Source: Myoxocephalus aenaeus
Lineage: Eukaryota > Chordata > Actinopteri > Perciformes > Cottidae
Length of the DNA stretch: 64,000 nt
Assembly: GCA_038501785.1 (NCBI GenBank)
Contig: JBAMJR010000047.1
Location: 7,793,501 to 7,857,500 of the forward strand
Reading direction: 5' to 3'
In this document: piece after piece, positions 1 through 8,370 of the stretch
Numbering within the stretch: position 1 is the first letter of the stretch
How the letters are laid out: each line of letters opens with the position of its first letter
Program-made: the position numbers and the translations under genes
Notes under the pieces: model-generated
Databases searched by the model: none
What the model saw: the letters and a program-made list of their open reading frames with translations, nothing else
What the model was told of the DNA's origin: nothing

Positions 1-2210
1 TATTAACTTTGACATAATTACATTTTATTATTGACAGACTGGAAGGCCGCTTTTATTTTGAAGTCAGCTTTTACACATTATTACTGTCACGCCGAGTGGA
101 GGCTGGCATCTTCCATCACCGTGTTCTGAACTCCACTTCGTCCCTCCGGACTCTTTTCCGCGTTCCCGGCTTCCCTCCAGGTACAAAAACACACGCCTCA
201 TAAATCACACACTCGCCCAGAGAGCTGGAGGACGGAGAGAGATGCAGAAGCCGGTTTAATTTGTGTAATAATGCTTCAACTGGGACAGATTTAAGCACAA
301 TAACAGTCGTGGGCATTGACCATGTCCCTCTGATCACTGGGAGTCCTGCAGCTCCTGTCCAACGGCCGTGGCCACATTTAATTATACAGGAAACTACCAG
401 CTTTAGAGGATGTAAGACCACAGAAAAATAACCCTGGTTTGCCGTTTTGCCTCTTTTTGATTTAATTTCTTCATAAAACAGTATTTACCTGTAATGAAAG
501 TGCACCTCTGCAGAAAAAATTGATCAGTGTGTTACCTTTAGCCTGCCCTGATAAACCCAGCGAGGATGACGAAGGCAGGAGTCCACGAAGAGAGAGAGGA
601 CGAAGACTCATTGTCCTTCACTCACGGCGAGTGCGTAAAACGGTTTCCCTGACAACTCACTGGACACTGAAGAACACTTGTTTAGCTCGTACGTGGACAA
701 AAGTTTCTATTCAGTTGGAATTGGAGTTGTTTTGCCCTTGTCCCTCATTCTTAAGTATAGCTGTGCTCGGGTCAGGAGGCGGGAGGCGGAGCCAGGATTG
801 TGTAGCTGCAGAGATCCTAAAGCCCTCACCGGCAGCTTGAACACACTCATTCACTCACCCCGTCTCTCGCAGCCCCTTCATTAGACGCCTCTGCCCTTGA
901 AGGGAGGTTGTCTGAGAGCTGTCGGAAACTGAACTCCTTGGTTGCGTAACAGCGGCCACAGCGAGTCCACGTCAATGTTGTACTTGACGGGTCCGGCCTC
1001 GACGAGGCACTTTATCCGATTGATTTCTCTTCTTCTTCTTTTTTCTGCTCAGTTTGTGATGGAATAAATAGTCAGCTGGAATTAGTTTTATCCGACTGGA
1101 ACGGTTAGACAATGTACAAACCTGTCCAACAAATATGAATCTATATAAACAAGTAAGTAAAAGCACTGACATGAAGAAGGTGCACTCTCCCGTACAGGTC
1201 CATTATTGCTCTCTTTTCTTTTGGGCTTGACTCATATTACAGGAATATTTCACCCCAACAACCATTTCCAAATTGGGTGATCTGTTTAAATGTGTGGATC
1301 TGTTTAAATGTGTATCCCCGACCATCCAAGAGCTCGTTTTGCACATAATCTACCTAGATAATAGAAATAAAATCATCTGTTAGTCGTAAAACCAATCATG
1401 AAATACGTAAGATCTCATGCTACTTTACTATATAATGTAATCTTTTATAATTGTGTCTTATCGGAGCAGCACTGCAACAATAAAGACAACAGTGACTAAC
1501 ACTGACACTGTAGGGCTTTATTTGGTACCATTCAATAAGCAGGCGTGCATAGCTTCTATTAAACAACTTAATTAAAAACACCCGTAGCCAGTGTGAGAGT
1601 TTACAGATCATCCCGCTATCAGTTTAATTAGGCTAAGTGCTATTTGCTACACTGCTCATTGTGACGTCTCGTTGTAATTAAGCGAGGAATTAATAGATGA
1701 ACCCGTGGTGAGAATCGTAAAGGTTGTGGAGATGGAATCTGCTCTGCATTCAGGCTGATGGGAGTTTGATCAACAGGAGAGCAGAATATGACTGTCGTTA
1801 CATTTCAGTCCTTAATGACAGCTTTGGTGAGAGTGAAATGAAACTGCTGATTAGAGACACAATAAGATGAGATGATATACAATAAGAGGGCTGGTTCACA
1901 TCATGCTTCAGGAGTAATTGGTTGGTTAGAAGGAATATTCTAAATGATACCAGAGCTGAGCTTGTTTCTCCCTTCAAAACAGAGAAATATATTACACAAC
2001 TGGTTCATAGAAACCCTTTAGCACAGCGCCATTCAATGCATTACTCAAGAGAGCTGGAGCAAGTGTGCTAGCTCAGTCTCTGAGATGTTCATCATCCGTA
2101 CTGGAGTTGAATGAGATCGGGTCGTTTGAAAAAGCTCCTGTGAACTGGGACTGTTTCCAGTGCTATGCACCTCGCAGGATGATGAACTGCAGACATTAAA
2201 CTGTGTTAAG
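1..2210. other. Unique intergenic sequence, no gene recognised
   Basis: All frames here are short and of unnatural composition; I see no exon with good splice signals and no RNA gene. The only local structure is an 18-bp tandem doublet, GATCTGTTTAAATGTGTG, at 1279-1296 and again at 1297-1313. The stretch 1600-1720 is AT-rich with several TAATTA-like cores, which is common in non-coding regulatory DNA but proves nothing alone. Confidence 0.6.
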
Positions 2211-2607
2211 AAGTGGACGTAGTCATGTGACGTCAGCCATTGCTTTGTGGGCGTCCAACATGTTACAATTAACTTTCATGAACTTAAAAATATTGTGAAA
2301 GGGTTAAAGCTCCAAGACAGAAACATGGACAACTGCCAGACCCAACGCTGTAGTTTGACTCTAAATGACCATCATTTACTAAATGAACATCATGCTGTAT
2401 TGAAGAAGACTTGACACTAGAGATTGAGACATAAACTCATGTGTACAATGTTTACTGAGGGAATAAATCAAGAGAGAAGTAGAGTCATTTTCTCATAGAC
2501 TTCTATACAACCAGACTTCTGTTTACAACCAGAGGAGTCGCCCCCTGATGGCCATTAGAAAGGTTTTCAAACCAGCGTTGGCTTCACTTTTCAGAGCCGG
2601 TTCTGGT
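2211..2607 (+). repeat. Dispersed repeat family A, copy 1
   Basis: This is the most complete forward copy of a roughly 400-bp interspersed family seen at least five times in the window. It starts with AAGTGGACGTAGTCA, carries the core AAATGAACATCATGCTGTAT near 2380-2400, and ends after GGCTTCACTTTTCAGAGCC. The same blocks recur in the same order at 8012-8370 (forward), 24850-25225 and 42410-42705 (reverse), and 60950-61105 (forward, first part only). No terminal inverted repeat, poly-A tail or coding frame is visible, so the class (SINE-like or MITE-like) is undetermined. I recall similar sequence from many percomorph genomes, but that is memory, not a search. Confidence 0.8.
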
Positions 2608-2693
2608 GTGACACCAGAATTTACAATGGCAAAGTTCTGCAAATAATTGTATTTTCAATATAATTGATCCAAAGTAAGTCAAAATAAAAAGGC

Positions 2694-2708
2694 TTTTTTT
2701 TTTTTTTT
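2694..2708. repeat. Poly-T tract (15 T)
   Basis: Homopolymer about 85 bp downstream of repeat copy A1. It could be the poly-A tail of a minus-strand retroposed fragment or a simple slippage tract. The flanks give no further support either way. Confidence 0.7.
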
Positions 2709-2709
2709 A

Positions 2710-3440
2710 CGTAGCTTGTTTTAAGTTGCGCCATTAAATTGTATAAAGCTTGACTCAGAAGATAGACTGCTCTTCTAAAGAGGCTCGGTTTGCAGACAGT
2801 TATGGACTCAACGGTAAGAATATATCTTTTGGATAAACTGTGTGAACGCTCCCACTAAGATAACGGACGTATATCACTTTCTGGTGTGACAGGGCTTTAA
2901 CTGCATTAATACTATTTGTTTTATAGTGTCCGTGTGTGACGATTCTAGTTTCTGATTCATGCTCAGTGAATGCAAACTGTGTCTGTGTGATCCCACCAGA
3001 GCACAAGCACACTACATTTATCATATACAGTGGCAATCTCGAAGATGGCAATTTAAATAAATGTCTATTAAGTCACTATACGTTGCCGAAGACGGTACAG
3101 AAACACAAAGGGGATTGATTTATTTGCTGTATTACGAACTGGGTGTCTTTGACACTGCGTTGATGTGAATGTGAATAGAAATGCTGATTTTAAATGTTCA
3201 CCGTATGCCGTTAACAGGTCACGACTCGCCGATTCCCTGGCATTTTGCCAAAAGCCGATTTATGAGATCTACGTGAGGTCGGCTTTCTGCTGTTGTGTCT
3301 CTCAACATTGAGCATGAATTGAGAGCCGTATCAAATCTACAACCTCGTTTTAAAAAGATGTGTAGAGGAAAGCAGCTCACTGCAGCCACTAATACTGATA
3401 CAACTTGATGGCTCACACATCTGCACTCATTCTGTTTTGC
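2710..3440. other. Unique intergenic sequence
   Basis: AT-rich single-copy sequence. The short frames on both strands at 2800-3118 overlap each other and look like chance frames. A TATA-like string near 2743 and an ATG followed by a GTAAGA donor near 2810 are present but isolated. Confidence 0.5.
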
Positions 3441-3444
3441 AAAA

Positions 3445-3477
3445 AAATAGCTTATTGTTTTCCACAATAAGCTATTT
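3445..3477. repeat. Perfect 14-bp hairpin
   Basis: AAATAGCTTATTGT at 3445-3458 is the exact reverse complement of 3464-3477, leaving a 5-nt loop. A tight perfect hairpin of this size suggests a template-switch or quasi-palindrome event, or the stub of a foldback element. No T-run follows and the region is not bacterial, so it is not called a terminator. Confidence 0.75.
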
Positions 3478-3654
3478 AGTAGTAACTAAATATTAGTTAT
3501 TTTTTGCATAACTTTATTTTCATCCTAACAAAGTGATAACACTTTTCTTTGTCTGATGGAGCGATCTGGTTTACTAGAAACACTGAATGCCAGTAGGTAG
3601 CGAAATAATTGCCTACCATATATGCTGTGTTATGCTACAATGTGACATTTTGTG

Positions 3655-3725
3655 TTGTTGGTGTACCGCGGGATTTTTTTATTGTAGAAAATGTGCCGCG
3701 GCTCAAAAAAGGTTGAAAAACACTG
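3655..3725. mobile_element. hAT-like transposon end (remnant)
   Basis: The stretch holds two CCGCGG-containing blocks separated by an AT-rich spacer and closes with AAAAGGTTGAAAAACACTG at 3707-3725. That end resembles the reverse complement of hAT/Charlie-type termini, which typically read CAGTG followed by T-rich sequence and CAACC. The opposite end is not found upstream and no transposase frame is present, so this is at most a solo terminus. The family call rests on recall of hAT ends. Confidence 0.45.
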
Positions 3726-4600
3726 TTCTATGGCATCGGCACTGCCATCCAAATGAACATAATACTTAATGTAACTCATGACACGTAAACGACTGCAAAG
3801 TGGAATCTGTGGGCTCTTTGTCGTATCACTCCCATGATTCACACGGTATGTGTGTTGACTGTCAGCTTTTACAGCTGGGAGTTAAGCACCTGCTCCCCGT
3901 CCCCGTGCCGAGCAGAAAGGTTGAGCTCACGTTTAAATCACACTCCCACCGAGAGAAAAGACATTACCACTAACTGTCCCTTCTTTATTATTCAGGTCAG
4001 ATGCAAAGAAACATCCAGCCTTAGGGAACCATCACTGTTACAAAATGATCCGCAGAGTGAAATCACAGAGCTTTTTCAATCTGATCTCCCAGCGCACATC
4101 GTCCAATAACTCCTCATGAAGACGGGATCAGCTCTCTCTGTCTGGCTGAGGAGTAGCGTCCGGGACGGGAATCCTTTGAATTCAAAATAACGACCAAAAC
4201 AACAGTTAATCTGATGAAAGTCGCTTGGTGACAATTCGGACTTACTGTTTTGGATCCGCACTAAAGATACACCTCTGCCTGATTTATCTCTACACAGTGT
4301 GGGTGCCCAGAATGTCTTCACAGCAATAGTCCCAAACATTCTTCTCACTGTGAGCGAGTTCATGTATTGTTTGATATGCGTATTTTACGTTGGAATAGTT
4401 TGAATAGTTTGAATAGTTTACACGCAAATGTTTGCTTTGTGGCGGACGCCGGCTAGCGCTATGATGACAGTTGATATTTGATGAATGCAAATTTAAATAA
4501 ATCATAAAATAACTTTCTTCTATGATAGTTGTCTTTAAATTAGATTAGTACCTTGCTTACAGTATTGCAATATATTGACCTCTGTATCATCAACACACAG
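3726..4600. other. Unique sequence with a short 9-bp triplication
   Basis: GAATAGTTT is repeated three times head to tail at 4393-4419. I see no splice-bounded coding frame or RNA gene. The overlapping frames on both strands at 4076-4505 have no recognisable domains. Confidence 0.5.
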
Positions 4601-4601
4601 C

Positions 4602-4604
<3 letters not shown>

Positions 4605-4676
<72 letters not shown>
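4605..4676. repeat. (TA)36 microsatellite
   Basis: Pure alternating TA for 72 bp, ending four bases before the left end of the Tigger-like element. TA is the target dinucleotide of Tc1/mariner/pogo elements, so the element may have landed in the tract, or the tract may have expanded from its target duplication. Confidence 0.97.
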
Positions 4677-4678
<2 letters not shown>

Positions 4679-4680
4679 TA

Positions 4681-5389
4681 CAGTGGTCCCTCGTTTATCG
4701 CGGGGGATACGTTCTAAAAATAACCCGCAATAGACGAAATCCGTGAAGTAATCAGCTTTATTTTTTACAATTATTATACATGTTTTAAGGCCGTAAAACC
4801 CCTAACCACACACTTTTATACACTTTTCTCAGACAGGCATTAACATTTTCTCACATTTCTCTCTTATTTAAACACTCTCAAAGTTCAAACTTTCGCAGAT
4901 TAAAAAAAATAAGTACAAAATAATTTTCCTCCTTCTTTATGTAACGAACCGAAGATTCATTTATTCCGTAATAGCGCCCTACAGCCGCGTAACTTCTACC
5001 TCCCTTTAGCATGTCCAGAAGTCCAACTTTTTCTGCGATGGTTAGCATCTTCCTCTGCCTTTTGGGTGCGACCGCAGGTGCCTTTTTCGTTGCAGTTCGT
5101 TTCATCGACATTTTTTCGGGTAGAAAACTTGCAAACATACAGCACTTCAGAGCCACACTGCTAGTGATTGAACATTTATGTAAATCTGGCTAGCCGAACG
5201 CATTCTGTACTGTACAGGAGACACTGCACGGAGGAGATTGATTGACAATGGTGTACAGTACAGTCCCTTAGCCAATCAGGACGCAGAACACAATGCGCGT
5301 TCATACTGTACGCTTAAAAAAAAAAGCATGCAAAATTACACTAAAAAAAATCCGCGAAAGGTGAACCGCGTTATAGTGAGGGACAACTG
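4681..5389 (-). mobile_element. Tigger/pogo-like non-autonomous DNA transposon
   Basis: The element begins CAGTGGTCCCTCGTTTATCG and its other end, read on the minus strand, begins CAGTTGTCCCTCACTATAAC, an imperfect terminal inverted repeat of about 24 bp. It is flanked by TA at 4679-4680 and TA at 5390-5391, the target-site duplication expected for the Tc1/mariner superfamily. At 709 bp it is far shorter than an autonomous Tigger (typically over 2 kb) and lacks any DDE catalytic region. A minus-strand frame inside it encodes a CENP-B/pogo-type N-terminal DNA-binding region. It therefore looks like an internal-deletion derivative that could be moved only by a full-length relative elsewhere. 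Confidence 0.85.
4878..5111 (-). pseudogene. Pogo/Tigger transposase N-terminal DNA-binding region only
   Basis: The frame runs 77 residues from the ATG at 5111 (MSMKRTATKK...). An open in-frame stretch extends further upstream to 5156 but reads as the element's 5' leader. A basic start (KRQRK, about residues 18-22) is followed by the helix-turn-helix of the CENP-B N-terminal family: TIAEKVGLLDML, GGRSYAAVGRYYGI, then NESSVRYIKKEE. After KKEE the protein runs into an unrelated hydrophobic tail (NYFVLIFFNL) and stops, so the second DNA-binding half and the DDE nuclease are missing. If translated it could bind transposon ends but not cut. Loss by internal deletion is the simplest explanation. 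There is no evidence of expression. Confidence 0.75.
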
Positions 5390-5654
5390 TATCTTGATTT
5401 TTGTAATACTTGGTCACATACTGAATTTTATTTCTCTTAATATGTTTATGTTATCAATACACCGATGCAGATTCCTTGAAGCGGATTCTGGTTCTCTGAA
5501 ACTTGAGGCTCGAGGCGCCCGCAGCGTCAGGTGGATCACGAGACGACAGCACGAGATGTTCGGTGTGATTAACACTTCTGATATCCGCCACCGCTCTCAG
5601 TTCTGTTGTCTGGCTTTCTCGATCCCTCTCTTCCCTTCTTGGCTTTGAGATTTA
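5390..5654. other. Unique sequence after the Tigger-like element
   Basis: Apart from the TA target duplication at its left edge, nothing is recognised. A 136-codon plus-strand frame starts inside the transposon and runs out to 5648. It is a chance read-through of the element end. Confidence 0.5.
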
Positions 5655-5725
5655 AAGATAAGATGAAACTTTAATGATCCCCGTGTGGAAATTGGGTCGA
5701 TGGAGCCGCAACACAGTAACGGGAC
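5655..5725. repeat. Fragment of a retroelement-like dispersed repeat
   Basis: The string AACTTTAATGATCCCCGTGT followed by GGAAATTGGGTCG resembles the fish repeat block that usually reads TTTATTGATCCC ... GGGGAAATT, which I associate from memory with LINE/SINE 3' regions. Only about 70 bp are preserved, so family and orientation cannot be fixed. Confidence 0.35.
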
Positions 5726-6436
5726 ACAGCGGAGGATTAGGAGGATGGAGCGAAAGCAGGTCTGAGTCCACCCACTGCTCCATTTGGGGCTGAAAGATAA
5801 AAACCACTTCCCACTTCTGGGTGACAAAAGCAACAAATATGACAACTATGGTCTCGTGATAAAATAGCGGTACGGCACGGTGCGCTGGATCGGATGGGTT
5901 TACTGTCGGACCGCAACGAGACAAGAACGAACCTGTTAGTGTGCCGCTCCTCTGTAAACATCGGTACACTGAAAGGGTGGATGCAACTAGAAAACCTTTA
6001 CATTCAGAATAATTCACCACCAACCAAATGGGCTTTTGTCGTTCTGAACCTGCTCTTCCTGTAAATCGCTCGCCTCGGGTGAGCGGGCAAGCTTATTTTC
6101 TGTCCCACTATAATAACTAGAATAAATCTTCCCCACAGCTGTGTACAGCCAAATCCTGTTCAAATTGGGTATTGTGTGAGACTGCAGGGGCTAATCAAGG
6201 TGTCAAAAGATTTGGTGAGAGCCAGCAGAGCTAAGAAAATAAATAAAATAAAACCCCTCCAGTGACAGAGTTTCTAATGTTTGGCCTTTGGTGTGGAACG
6301 CTGTGGCGACACTGTGGGAACCTTGAATAGAGCCGAACAATGTTTTCATCTTTGAACTGTACGTTGTGTGGATTGAAAGACTGTATGTCCCTCAAACAAA
6401 GAGGTTGCTAAGCATTCAGACTTTGCCCCCGACCTG
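5726..6436. other. Unique intergenic sequence
   Basis: Three minus-strand frames of 74 to 123 codons overlap at 5597-6023 in different phases, which is the pattern of chance openness. No splice-bounded exon or RNA gene is seen. Confidence 0.5.
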
Positions 6437-6835
6437 GTGCTGCAAAATCTGAATTGGACGCCGTTAAGAGCTTTAATTGAAAGCCAGGGAGGTCTTTTCT
6501 TTTTCTTTTTCTATGTGCAGGGGCTTTCAGAGAAGGAAATCAGTCCTAACAGTCGTCTTCTTAGGGCCTGGAGTAAAATCATTTATAAGTTGGGACTCGA
6601 CAGAGAGCATAAAGAGAGAGTAAAAAACAAACTTACAGCAACAGCAAGGACGCAGCTTTGGCACTGTGATGAGTCCATCTGGCACAACCAACAGTCTCAG
6701 CTGGAATATATCAAACTTTGGTCCATTGTTCTGCAGCTCTTCAGATTAATATATTTACAGAACCAACCTATTTTTAGGCCTCTGCTCGAAAATTGCATAG
6801 CCAAACTAAAAAAGGTGTATCTCTGCAACCACTAG
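6437..6835 (+). other. Unassigned 132-codon open frame
   Basis: An AT-rich frame with ordinary-looking amino-acid composition after about residue 28. The segment begins behind a long pyrimidine tract and CAG (6501-6521), which resembles a 3' splice site, and continues as GLSEKEISPNSRLLRAWSK to a stop at 6835. I do not recognise the protein. It has no signal peptide, metal site or repeat that I can see. Its length is within what chance gives in 64 kb, so it is listed as a candidate exon only. Confidence 0.12.
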
Positions 6836-6913
6836 GGCTATTTGAATAATGTTAGTGTTATAATAAAAGAGTATAATGTGAGTTGTGTGTTCAGATGTGT
6901 AAATATCAGTCTA

Positions 6914-7748
6914 CAGGACTGTCTCAGAAAATTAGAATATTGTGATAAAGTTCTTTATTTTCTGTAATGCAATTAAAAAAACAAAAATGTCATGCATTCT
7001 GGATTCATTACAAATCAACTGAAATATTGCAAGCCTTTTATTCTATTAATATTGCTGATTATGGCTTACAGCTTAAGAAAACTCAAATATCCTATCTCTA
7101 AATATTAGAATATTTCCTCAGACCAAGTAAAAAAAAAGATTGATAACAGCAAAACAAAATCAAACATTAGAAAATGTCCATTAATGCACTCAGTACTTGG
7201 TTGGGAATCCGTTTGCACGGATTACAGCATCAATGCGGCGTGGCATGGAGGCAATCAGCCTGTGGCATTGCTGAGGTGTTATGGATGCCCAGGATGCTTC
7301 AATAGCGGCCTTTAGCTCATTTGCATTGTTGGGTCTGGTGTCTTTCAGCTTCCTCTTCACAATACCCCACAAATTCTCAATGGGGTTCAGGTCAGGGGAA
7401 TTGGCAGGCCAATCGAGGACAGTAATGCCATGGGCAGTACACCAGTTACTGGTGGTTCTGGCACTGTGGGCAGGTGCCAGATCATGCTGGAAAATGAAAT
7501 CCTCATCTCCATAGAGCTTTTCAGCAGACGGAAGCATGTAGTGCTCTAAAATCTCTTGGTACACAGCTGCATTTACTCTGGACTTGATGAAACACAGTGG
7601 ACCAACACCAGCAGCTGACATGGCTCCCCAAACCATCACTGACTGTGGGAACTTCACACTGGATTTCAAGCAACTTGGATTTTGCTCCTCTCCAGCCTTT
7701 CTCCAGACTCTGGCGCCTTGACTTCCAAATGAAATACAACACTTGATT
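6914..7748 (-). mobile_element. Truncated Tc1-like transposon
   Basis: The left end at 6914 begins CAGGACTGTCTCAGAAAATT right after a TA dinucleotide (6912-6913), as expected for Tc1/mariner. From there the sequence continues through the 3' non-coding part and the minus-strand transposase C-terminal half, then stops matching transposase at about 7748, where unrelated sequence begins. The second inverted repeat, the N-terminal DNA-binding part and the first catalytic aspartate are gone. The copy is therefore dead and was cut by a deletion or an interrupted repair. Confidence 0.85.
7190..7744 (-). pseudogene. Tc1-family transposase, C-terminal half (DD34E, 5' truncated)
   Basis: The minus-strand frame is open from about 7744 down to a stop at 7190. 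It reads ...RVWRKAGEEQNPSCLKSSVKFPQSVMVWGAM onward (shown here only in part: VMVWGAM is the family block). The second catalytic Asp lies in FQHDLAPAH and the catalytic Glu in SPDLNPIENLWG, with exactly 34 residues between them, the DD34E signature of Tc1 transposases. The C-terminus MPRRIDAVIRANGFPTKY is typical. Paired-like helix-turn-helix domains and the first Asp are absent because the element is truncated upstream. The retained part has no stop or frameshift, suggesting modest age. Confidence 0.85.
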
Positions 7749-8011
7749 TCCCAAAAATGCCTCCTGGAGCGGTCACCGAGTTTTTCAAACTGTATTATGG
7801 TGCCCTAACAACAGCCCACATACTAATAAGACACCTTTTTGGAAAGGATAGGACCTAACGAATCGGAATCAGCAACAGAAATCCCAATAAAACACAGCAT
7901 GTGGGTGTTCAAAGGAGTTTCAACCTGCCTTAAAATGACTCACAAAAGCCTAAAATTGATTAGCGCGACATGCAGAATCACTTTAAAATGTTGTGCTATT
8001 GCCAGATTGCC
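7749..8011. other. Sequence between the Tc1 fragment and repeat A2
   Basis: The transposon homology ends abruptly near 7748. The next 260 bp match nothing I recognise. Part of it may belong to the 5' portion of repeat copy A2. Confidence 0.4.
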
Positions 8012-8370
8012 ATTTTGTTCGTCGCCATCTTTTTTTGCAAGCAGTGAACGGGAAGTGACCATATTTGGCTGGCGGAGGAGTGACGTAGAGACGCCGTATA
8101 CGGCTCTGGTACAGACCTGACCATCACAAAGAAGCCCCGCCCTAAAGCATACTCTGCTTTTTGGTCCATTGACTCTAAATGGGAACATAATTATTAAATG
8201 AACATCATGCTGTATTGAAAAAGCGTTACAACTAGCGATGGAGACCATAAACTCATGTTCAGGGTAATTTTATCATAGACTTCTATGCTATCAGATAAAA
8301 TGCACGTTTTAAGACACTTCCGCCTCGGCTTCACTCTTCAAAACCGAAGGTTGCCTCCTGAGCAGTGCTC
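8012..8370 (+). repeat. Dispersed repeat family A, copy 2
   Basis: It shares with copy 1 the core AAATGAACATCATGCTGTAT, the block ATAAACTCATGTTCAGG and the CATAGACTTCTATGC stretch, and ends with a TTCACTCTTCAAAACCG block. Upstream it has CGCCATCTTTTTTTGC, which on the minus strand gives AAGATGGCG (8023-8031), a YY1-like core also present in copies 3 (one change) and 4. It also shares the GCCCCGCCCTAAAGC block with copy 3. It is more diverged than copies 1 and 3. Confidence 0.75.

Noticed and set aside
2743..2830. TATA-like string followed by an ATG and GTAAGA donor
   Set aside because: Each signal is weak and common by chance. No second exon or conserved frame was found.
3445..3477. Transcription terminator or miRNA hairpin
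   Set aside because: The stem is only 14 bp, too short for a miRNA precursor, and rho-independent terminators do not apply to this genome.
7521..7754. Minus-strand frame reading MGNQVLYFIWKSRRQ
   Set aside because: Shadow phase of the Tc1 transposase fragment. The correct phase carries the DD34E motifs.
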